A stretch of DNA of 5,591 nt, taken from the NCBI RefSeq assembly GCF_004138495.1, contig NZ_ML142879.1:20356-25946 (forward strand). Direction: 5' to 3'. Positions 1 through 5,237 of the stretch are shown one piece after another. A program made the translations under genes and the position numbers. Position 1 is the first letter of the stretch. Every line of letters starts with the position of its first letter. Below the pieces are notes generated by a model. That model saw only the letters and a list, made by a program, of their open reading frames with translations. It had not been told where the DNA came from and did no database searches. The stretch is from Phytoactinopolyspora endophytica (lineage in GTDB: Bacteria > Actinomycetota > Actinomycetes > Jiangellales > Jiangellaceae).

Positions 1-36
1 CCCGCAGGGCGACCCCAAAAGGGCCAAAACCTTCAT
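1..36 (-). CDS. N-terminus of a flavodoxin-fold NAD(P)H-dependent FMN reductase-like protein (cut by window edge)
   Basis: Only 12 codons are visible, starting at ATG 36-34 and reading MKVLALLGSPCG before the window ends. A short beta strand (KVLALL) followed by GSPxG is the typical opening of flavodoxin-like NADPH-dependent FMN reductases, where the GSP loop binds the FMN phosphate. There is no other in-frame start, because a TGA lies upstream at 57-55. The only SD-like sequence, GGGAG, directly abuts the ATG and is therefore poorly placed. The start lies 72 bp downstream of the isomerase stop on the same strand, which suggests co-transcription. The family call rests on very few residues and is tentative. 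The protein could supply reduced flavin or reduce a quinone or intermediate, but nothing here shows which. Confidence 0.45.
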   Translation of the reverse strand, partial: MKVLALLGSPCG

Positions 37-108
37 CTCCCATACAGCACCAAATCAAGTGGCCCTACCTGCCGATCATGCTCCTCTCTGTGTCCGTGGC
101 AGACTGGA

Positions 109-948
109 TCAAGGCTCAGAAGGGCCGCCATAGGCCAGTAGCGATTCTAGGTACTCGCGTGCGCGCGCCGCGTCCATGGCTCGATCGTCAGCCGAGGCGT
201 CTTGGCGCGAAGGCTCTAGCTCCAACATGGCGTCACCAGTGTAGCCGGCCTTGGCAAGTGCGGCGAAGAAGTCTAGGAAGTCAAAGTCGCCATCTCCCGG
301 TACGCCGAAGCCGCCATCGTAAGACGCATCGCGCAGCGCCACGTGAGCGACGCGGTGGCCGACCTCGTTGACCAGTTCCGACGTCGACGCGGCAGAGCTG
401 AACATGTGGCTGGTATCCAGATCAACTCCGAGTTCAGGCAGGTCAACGAAATCGAGCAACTCCACCACCTCTGGTAGCGTTTCGGCCAGTGTTCCGGCGT
501 GTGGAGCCTCGATTCCGAGGCGAAGCCCTCGCTGGTCTGCAAGCTCCGCCGCCATTGTGATGGTGCGCTTGAACCGGCTCAGGGCCTCGTCGCGGCCCTC
601 TACTTGGCCTACCTGAGCGCTGCCAGCATCGACCACCCATGCGCGGGCGCCGACGGCCTGAGCAACATTAGCAACAACGGTATACCTACGGCGTAGCTCA
701 TCTGGGTCGTCGATGGCATCGGGTAACCACGGCACAGACTGCACCCCGGCTACGTCGAAGCTGTGGCGGTGCACGGACGCAGCAATCCGCTCGACTTCGT
801 CCACGGCTGGGTTGAGCAGATTCACGTGATCGAAATGACCCGGTACGGCCGCGATGTCGATCACCGTGAAGCCTAGGTCCGCGATGCGTTGTAACGCTTG
901 TTCGGAAGGTAAAGGACCGAAGGTAATCGTCGAGCACCCAATCCGCAC
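109..948 (-). CDS. Sugar phosphate isomerase/epimerase family protein (xylose isomerase-like TIM barrel)
   Basis: This is a 279-residue protein of the xylose isomerase-like/AP endonuclease 2 TIM-barrel superfamily, whose members usually isomerise or epimerise sugars or related polyols at a divalent metal site. It opens with strand 1 (VRIGCSTITFG). Candidate metal and catalytic residues in barrel order are E147 (GIEAPH), D178 and H181 (VDLDTSH), H202 and D207 (HVALRD), the GDGDFDF loop at 218-224, and E243/E245 (LELE). The length is normal for the family. I chose GTG 948-946 because GAGGGA lies 6 nt upstream and the family homology begins there. The frame stays open to 1053, but that 35-residue extension looks unlike the family and has no evident SD. 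The gene is on the same strand as the methyltransferase, 287 bp downstream of it, and ahead of the FMN-reductase-like start. The substrate cannot be read from the sequence. An inosose dehydratase, hydroxypyruvate isomerase or tagatose epimerase-type role are all possible. Confidence 0.85.
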   Translation of the reverse strand: MRIGCSTITFGPLPSEQALQRIADLGFTVIDIAAVPGHFDHVNLLNPAVDEVERIAASVHRHSFDVAGVQSVPWLPDAIDDPDELRRRYTVVANVAQAVGARAWVVDAGSAQVGQVEGRDEALSRFKRTITMAAELADQRGLRLGIEAPHAGTLAETLPEVVELLDFVDLPELGVDLDTSHMFSSAASTSELVNEVGHRVAHVALRDASYDGGFGVPGDGDFDFLDFFAALAKAGYTGDAMLELEPSRQDASADDRAMDAARAREYLESLLAYGGPSEP

Positions 949-1071
949 GTTTCTTCCCTCAACTAGCTTGAGGCGGCCAAGCCGCCATGATCGAGTAACG
1001 ATGGTAAGGACGCCACCGGGTCCCTCGGTCACCGACCCGATAGACGGCGACACGACTCCCCGAACGCCATG

Positions 1072-1102
1072 AAAGTAAGATCAACAAAGCGCACCGCGTC
1101 AA
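1072..1102 (-). promoter_or_regulatory. Possible promoter for the isomerase-like gene
   Basis: On the minus strand TTGACG (1102-1097) is followed after 19 nt by TACTTT (1077-1072), which fits a TTGACN / TANNNT sigma-70-type pattern. The spacer is longer than the preferred 17-18 nt. The site would give a leader of roughly 120 nt before the GTG at 948. A long gap to the upstream methyltransferase makes a separate promoter plausible, but this is pattern matching only. Confidence 0.22.
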
Positions 1103-1131
1103 GCGAAACAAGCTCGCCAGAAGCACGAAAG

Positions 1132-1190
1132 ATCGCGGTGGGCAATGACCCGACAACTTATCCCGCTGTCACCATTGCCCTACTCGCGAT
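1132..1190. repeat. Nested inverted repeat between methyltransferase and isomerase genes
   Basis: Three nested arms pair: ATCGCG (1132-1137) with CGCGAT (1185-1190), GGGCAATG (1140-1147) with CATTGCCC (1173-1180), and GACA (1152-1155) with TGTC (1167-1170). That gives 18 base pairs separated by small internal loops around an 11-nt apical loop. It lies 46 bp past the methyltransferase stop and upstream of the isomerase. No T-run follows either arm, so it is not a classical intrinsic terminator. A factor-independent terminator lacking a U-tract, an mRNA-stabilising hairpin or an operator are possible. The arms are real; the function is unknown. Confidence 0.45.
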
Positions 1191-1235
1191 GCGTCCCGGT
1201 GTGTAAGTTTCTTCAAATCGCGTTTGGTGGCAACT

Positions 1236-2426
1236 TCATTGAGTGTTTGATGGCTTGACATCAGGCGAATAACAAGACTGGACTACCGGCAGGATAGGAC
1301 TGTCGGAGTTCCTCCCCTTTTCAAGCATTACTATATTGTGATATACGTGCATTCCCGCAACATTTAGGTCCATATACGATGGCGTGTAACTCAGCCCCGC
1401 CTTCGCCTCCTGATGATGTAACCCGTCAATCAGGGACTTTATCATGTCGATAGAGGTCATCTCGGCCTCGGCATCGTCGCCGTATCGGTTCCAGGCAGAC
1501 CAGTACGCGAAGCAGAGATCCTCGATGACATAAAAGCCTCCGGAGCGGACGTATGGGAACAGCCCGGAAATAGACGTCATTATATGCTCGTTGATATGGC
1601 TGCCGTCGTCGATTATGACGTCGAATGGCCCAAACTGGAGCCCCAAGTTGTCTAAGAATTCGTGGTCATTTTGATCCCCGCGCACTGTACGTATGCGAGG
1701 GCCGTGTACATTGGGCTTATTAAAAAGATCCAATCCGTACACTAGGCCGCGCTTAAAGTAGCGCTGCCACATGAGTAGCGACCCCCCACCGATATAGGCA
1801 TCACGGCCCCCGCCGATACCGATCTCCAGCAAGCGAATCGGTTGGTTCCGGAACCGAGCGAAGTGTTGTTCGTAGTGTCGCATATATCTATGGAACGTCT
1901 CTTTATCTGAGCCGAAACGAACGGAAAGCTCACCCAAATCGTCAGGTTTCGCGAGACATGCGTCGAGAAGGGAATGTATTAATTTGCCTACTTGTTCGTA
2001 GTCCGCAGCCGTTGTCCCGCTGGCTGTAGAGGAGTGCATTGCCTTGTGATCTGATCGGGCAACTTCAAGACTGGCGTGACGGCGAACCTTGAATGGCCCG
2101 AAAAGGCTCTCCAACAAGTCGATAATATCGAACCGGAGCCAAGCCGCGGGTGAATTTGTCCAGCCAGGTTCCACCACTAGGTCAGCGTGATCGAACGTTA
2201 TTACACGACCTGCACGTTCTGTGTCGAAAGTCACTTCCAACTGCAGGCTAACAGGCTTGGTGTTCTGCGGTGGATCATAGCGCAGCCGTAGTTCGTTGAC
2301 GACAACGTCCATAGTGGACTGCAAGCCCGCTTGTCTTACTGTTTCTCGCAGTTGAGCGTAACCGCTACCCGCTGCACGTAGCAAAGGCTCGACCGCGCCC
2401 CAGGGTGACAGATCTATCCAGCTCAC
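1236..2426 (-). CDS. MycE/ElmMI-family SAM- and metal-dependent sugar O-methyltransferase
   Basis: This 396-residue protein closely resembles, in layout and motifs, the family of MycE (mycinamicin VI 2''-O-methyltransferase, about 399 aa) and ElmMI (tetracenomycin rhamnose 2'-O-methyltransferase). These enzymes transfer a methyl group from SAM to a hydroxyl of a sugar already attached to the natural product. Residues 1 to about 130 match the N-terminal auxiliary domain of the family (for example FDIIDLLESLFGPF, 99-112). The C-terminal Rossmann methyltransferase domain has LLEIGIGGG (199-207, SAM loop), GLDL (231-234, acidic residue for the SAM ribose), RGDQND (249-254), IIDDGSHIN (271-279) and VIEDL (300-304). 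By family analogy D274, E302 and D303 would bind Mg2+ and H277 would be the catalytic base; all are present. The tail VYHNIVMLEKGRN (361-373) is also family-typical. The start is GTG 2426-2424, with GGAGG 8 nt upstream. The gene appears intact. Its third-position base use is visibly less GC-rich than that of the IS481 element next door. The acceptor sugar cannot be told; a glycolipid deoxysugar is as plausible as a macrolide. Confidence 0.93.
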   Translation of the reverse strand: MSWIDLSPWGAVEPLLRAAGSGYAQLRETVRQAGLQSTMDVVVNELRLRYDPPQNTKPVSLQLEVTFDTERAGRVITFDHADLVVEPGWTNSPAAWLRFDIIDLLESLFGPFKVRRHASLEVARSDHKAMHSSTASGTTAADYEQVGKLIHSLLDACLAKPDDLGELSVRFGSDKETFHRYMRHYEQHFARFRNQPIRLLEIGIGGGRDAYIGGGSLLMWQRYFKRGLVYGLDLFNKPNVHGPRIRTVRGDQNDHEFLDNLGLQFGPFDVIIDDGSHINEHIMTSISGLFPYVRSGGFYVIEDLCFAYWSAWNRYGDDAEAEMTSIDMIKSLIDGLHHQEAKAGLSYTPSYMDLNVAGMHVYHNIVMLEKGRNSDSPILPVVQSCYSPDVKPSNTQ

Positions 2427-2448
2427 GACCTACTCCTCCAAAGAATGC

Positions 2449-2474
2449 CGAAATCTCGCAGTTGGTCGATTTCG
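2449..2474. promoter_or_regulatory. Inverted repeat upstream of the methyltransferase start (possible operator or leader hairpin)
   Basis: CGAAATC (2449-2455) and GATTTCG (2468-2474) are perfect 7-bp inverted arms with a 12-nt spacer, 22 nt upstream of the GTG and just outside the SD. The position fits an operator or a 5' leader stem. I could not identify a convincing -35/-10 pair around it, so the role is open. Confidence 0.3.
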
Positions 2475-2689
2475 TGACGACCCTCTCTAGTTAGACAGTG
2501 CACGAGCTCACGCTACACCGTCCAGAAGGCGGCTTTCGCTGGCATATGTCCTGTGCGCTAACTGTAAATGATGCCACCAGGCCGTGGGCTTTGAAGACTC
2601 GCCGTAGGAGCGGCGCCGGCGTGGAGTCAAGTTCGTGTCTGGCTGGTGTCCTACGGAATTTGTCAAGAAGTCTGGGACTTGGGGACTCA

Positions 2690-3183
2690 GGCGCTTATGC
2701 GACTGCGGACGGGCATCTCTGAGCGGCAAACCACCGTGAAGGTCACCCGAGAGCACGACAATAGCCATCTTCCGAACCTGTTGCAGTCTGCCGGGATTCT
2801 CACGGTGACCGTGGAATCGGAGGTGCCGATCTACTACTGACCGCCGGGCAGCAAGACAAGCGATGACGCGATCGCATATCAACACTTGGACCACCTGGTG
2901 TCGCGCTGAAGGGCTTCTCCATGTCGTGTACTGCAAGCTCGCCAGTCGGGATAACATGGCGCATATCGACCGGTTGGGTGGACGGTTCCTGTCCCTGCTG
3001 CCCGCCACTTGCAGTGAGGATGCGGCGTTTCTGGACTGGCTCGCCGATTACCATGATCCAGGCTGGGGCCAGACGTTCCGCCGCCCGGGCGGCGTCAGGC
3101 GGATCCGGACGACGTCTGTTACACCAGACGAGCCGCCCTGGCCCTTGATGTCGTCGTCGGTGTTGCCTCTCCCGCTGCTCTAG
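2690..3183 (+). pseudogene. Decayed fragment of an IS1634-like (IS4-group) transposase
   Basis: Pieces of one transposase appear in changing frames. GAYATADGH (2690-2716) is in frame 2. A frame-3 stretch at 2721-2868 includes ILTVTV and VPIYY, then a TGA at 2838-2840, then GKTSDDA. Frame 1 from 2869 includes HINTW, CKLASRDNMAHI, GGRF, LLPAT and DWLADYHDPGW. DPDDVCYT (3102-3125) is in frame 3, and DEPPWPL returns in frame 1, ending at TAG 3181-3183. The order matches the middle of IS1634-like proteins, where family members carry an acidic residue just before CKLAS. Here that codon is TAC (2929-2931, Tyr), so a catalytic Asp seems lost. At least three frameshifts and a stop make it certainly inactive. 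The N-terminal third is not recognisable in 2475-2689, where I see no gene, and the C-terminal part is missing where the IS481 element begins. The family name is from memory of conserved motifs. Confidence 0.75.
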
Positions 3184-3229
3184 CTGTACTGACCACGGAC
3201 GTTAGGTACGGCGTGCCTGCTGGACGATG

Positions 3230-3294
3230 ACGAAGACCTCCGGGTGAGGTGTGAAGCGACCAAGCATTCGCATCTCACAACCGGAGGTCTTCGT
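3230..3294 (+). promoter_or_regulatory. Long stem-loop covering the transposase SD and start codon
   Basis: ACGAAGACCTCCGG (3230-3243) pairs perfectly with CCGGAGGTCTTCGT (3281-3294). Inside it GTGAGGTG (3244-3251) pairs with CATCTCAC (3271-3278), with one G-U pair and a 2-nt AA bulge at 3279-3280. This 22-bp stem has a 19-nt loop. The right arm contains the SD GGAGG (3283-3287) and ends on the first two bases of the GTG start (3293-3295). In a transcript entering from outside the element the SD would be hidden. Such start-site sequestration is known in other IS elements as protection against read-through activation; applying it here is inference. Confidence 0.75.
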
Positions 3295-4271
3295 GTCCCA
3301 CGCTAACGCTCAACTGACCCCTGCTGGTCGTCTGCGTCTGGCCCAGCTCGTCGTAGACAAGGGCTGGCCGCTGCGCCGCGCCGCATAACGCTGGAACTGC
3401 TCAGTCACCACGGCCAAGCGCTGGGTCGAGCGCTACCGCGAGCACGGCCGGGACGGCATGGCTGATCGACCCTCGCGTCCGAGGACCTCGCCGCGACGGA
3501 CACCGACTCGGGTCGAGCGTCGTGTGGTCGGGTTGCGGGTCTGCCGACGGTGGGGGCCTGCCCGGATTGCCTATCGGCTGCGGATGGCGGTCTCGACGGT
3601 GCACAAGATTCTGCTCCGCTACGGTTGCACGCGGCTGGCGTGGACCGACCCCGCGACCGGGATGCGGATCAAGCGGTCGCCGAAGAAGGCGAACTCCTAC
3701 GTCCACGAAGCACCAGGCGACCTGGTCCACGTCGACATCAAGAAGCTCGGCCGGATCCCCGACGGCGGCGGTCACAAGGTGCTGGGCCGTGCAGCCGGCC
3801 AGAAGAACACTAAGCGCGGCAAGATCGGCTACTGGTACATCCACAATGCCGTCGACGACTGCACCCGGCTCGCCTACAGCGAACTCCTCGAAGACGAGAA
3901 GAAGGAGACCGCGGCAGCGTTCTGGCAGCGGGCGAACACCTATTTCAACTCCGTTGGGATCACGGTTCAGCGAGTGCTCACCGACAACGGCGCTTGCTAC
4001 CGCTCCAAACTGTTCGCCACGACCCTGGGCGAGAATATCAAGCACAAGCGGACCAGGCCGTATCGGCCGCAGACCAACGCGAAGGTGGAGCGGTTCAACC
4101 GCGCCGCCCTCGAGGAGTGGGCCTACGCCCGGCCCTACACCTGCGACGCCGAACGCGCAGCACTGTTCACCGAGTGGCTCCACACCTACAAATCACCACC
4201 GCGGTCACACCGCGCTCGGCGGCAAGTCACCAGCCGACCTCGTACCCAACCTACGTGGACAGAACAGCTAA
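3293..4271 (+). pseudogene. IS481-family transposase, with nonsense codon and C-terminal frameshift
   Basis: The reconstructed protein is 325 residues, normal for IS481-family DDE transposases, which cut and join the element's ends. It starts at GTG 3293 with GGAGG 5 nt upstream. An N-terminal helix-turn-helix lies around residues 17-55 and a second around 74-108. The integrase-like core has DDE residues D148 (HVDIKKLG), D231 (VLTDNG) and E266 (KVERFN), with 34 residues between the last two. Two lesions are seen. Codon 32 is TAA (3386-3388), between RRAA and RWNCS, where relatives usually have Glu; one G-to-T change explains it. An extra A in the AAA at 4190-4192 moves the natural tail (NHHRGHTALGGKSPADL, stop TAA 4269-4271) out of frame, so the original frame instead runs on to 4663. 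An internal ATG at 3458 (codon 56) could allow a shortened product lacking the first HTH, but it would still carry the wrong tail. It is almost certainly non-functional. Confidence 0.9.
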
Positions 4272-4983
4272 CGGCATCCCTTCCTCAAACGGTGATCCGG
4301 CACCAACGTCAGATATTCACGCATTGGCGACTTGCGCGAGATGGACGGACAACATCTCAACCGCGGTGTTCGGCCGCCGACAGCAGCAGCTTCAGGACAA
4401 GAAGGCGACACGGGCACAACTCCTTCGCCACGATCGAGTGTACGAGCTTTGATCATTACGGGGCGTGCACGACATACGAAACACGCCATAATTTGAGCGT
4501 GTCATCCTCAAACAGACAAGACCCGCCGCCATCCGATCATATCCCAAACATGACGGAACCGTGCCTTATACTGACCGCGGCCTCGCAGCAGTTGAAAGTC
4601 TCGCGGCTGCCGTACACCGGAGTGATGGTTTCGACGATTACCGAAGGGACTAAGCCAGTCTGAACCCTTCGAGCCATCCTGTATCGACCGCTTCCTATTG
4701 CTCTCCTCATCACGCATGCATCAGCTCCGCCCCTTCCTCCACGGCCTTCAAATAGCCTTGGGAAAAGCCTACGGGCTGGCCTTGACCCAGCATACTAGTG
4801 GCCAGAAACCGTCCTCTGCAGAATGCAAGGCCTCGGCGGGAGACTTGGGCCTCATGGCGTGGATATTCGAACTTATCCGAAATGCTGACCGTAGTGTTAA
4901 GAACAATCTCGTCGTCAACGCACGGCAGCCCAGTGGTTCGCACTTAGCAGCAATTAAGAATGATCTGCGATATCAACATTTCG

Positions 4984-5012
4984 AGTATACCCCTCGCTCT
5001 CGAACTTGCCAA
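4984..5012 (-). promoter_or_regulatory. Near-consensus sigma-70-type promoter on the minus strand
   Basis: Read on the minus strand, TTGGCA (5012-5007) and TATACT (4989-4984) are separated by exactly 17 nt. Each hexamer matches the TTGACA / TATAAT consensus at five of six positions. Transcription would begin near 4977 and run leftward, away from the ligase. The only reading frame nearby is a 77-codon GTG frame (4943-4710) without an SD, so the transcript could be a small RNA, the leader of a lost gene, or the site could be chance. Confidence 0.35.
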
Positions 5013-5125
5013 GCCCAGTTTGCCAGATCTATGGGCGCTTCCGAGAAGCTCCATACAATTGACGAATGTCAGCTTGTTGAACGCCATGTCGAGAAGTTCC
5101 ATGTCAACTGAGCCTCCTGACAATC

Positions 5126-5137
5126 CGCCAATTGGCG
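5126..5137. promoter_or_regulatory. Perfect 12-bp palindrome upstream of the ligase (possible operator)
   Basis: CGCCAATTGGCG is a perfect palindrome about 100 bp upstream of the ligase GTG. Dimeric regulators such as TetR or GntR types often bind sites of this form near the genes they control. No regulator gene is in the window, and a single 12-bp palindrome can arise by chance. Confidence 0.28.
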
Positions 5138-5237
5138 TCCGGTCGACGCTATGGGGAGAGAACCCACTCCAAGCGGCGCCTGTCGTTATACGAAACAATC
5201 TTTCGACGATTCGCATCAAAAGGTAAGGAATTGGTCC

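Larger units (their letters stand above)
3198..4310 (+). mobile_element. IS481-family insertion sequence, inactive, approximate limits
   Basis: The element carries one transposase gene (3293-4271), about 95 bp of left leader with a strong hairpin, and a short right end. The limits are guessed from a degenerate inverted pair: GACGTTAGGTACGG (3198-3211) on the left, and CCGGCACCAACGTC (4297-4310) on the right, whose complement reads GACGTTGGTGCCGG. The pair matches over GACGTT and CGG with a one-base offset between. True tips may lie further out, since IS481 ends usually begin with TGT and a TGT occurs at 3185-3187. No clear target-site duplication is visible. The element sits immediately after the point where the IS1634-like fragment stops, so it probably inserted into, or deleted the end of, that older element. 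Confidence 0.5.
4311..5237. other. Region of about 0.9 kb with no recognised gene
   Basis: Between the IS481 right end and the ligase start I recognise no protein family, tRNA or rRNA. Bases 4311-4663 are open on the plus strand only as the out-of-frame run-on of the transposase. In 4698-5111 a 137-codon plus-strand frame (TTG 4698, ATG 4716) lies exactly over a minus-strand frame that runs from 5291 to 4710 with one TAA at 4946-4944. The plus version lacks an SD. The minus version has AGGAGG at 5118-5113, 10 nt before ATG 5102, and would read MELLDMAF. Neither product resembles anything I know and the triplets are in register, so at least one is a shadow. The stretch is less GC-rich than the IS481 element and may be a decayed gene or a regulatory region. 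Confidence 0.5.

Noticed and set aside
949..1053. Longer start for the isomerase-like gene, adding 35 residues
   Set aside because: The added residues do not look like the family, and GTG 948 has a well-placed SD with homology beginning exactly there.
2508..3008. 166-codon minus-strand open frame
   Set aside because: It is antisense to the IS1634-like remnant, has low-quality Arg/Ser-rich composition and no recognisable domain.
3079..3094. Perfect 16-bp palindrome CGCCGCCCGGGCGGCG
   Set aside because: It lies inside the decayed transposase where it encodes the RRPGG segment; simple GC-rich codon usage explains it, though it may have promoted the nearby frameshift.
3401..4183. 260-codon open frame on the minus strand opposite the IS481 transposase
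   Set aside because: It is rich in Gly, Val, Pro and Arg with no family resemblance, and lies fully antisense to a clearly conserved transposase; a typical shadow in GC-rich DNA.
4272..4663. C-terminal extension of the transposase frame, including a short MTEPCLIL frame from 4551
   Set aside because: The extension exists only because of the frameshift at 4190-4192; the natural stop is at 4269-4271, and the short frame has no SD or known relatives.
4508..4717. 69-codon minus-strand frame whose ATG overlaps the end of the 4943-4710 frame
   Set aside because: The overlap suggests translational coupling, but there is no SD, the product is Arg-rich like random antisense sequence, and nothing similar is known to me.
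4774..4806. CTGGCC / GGCCAG inverted arms as a terminator
   Set aside because: Only 6 bp of pairing around a loop of about 16 nt and no T-run on either strand.
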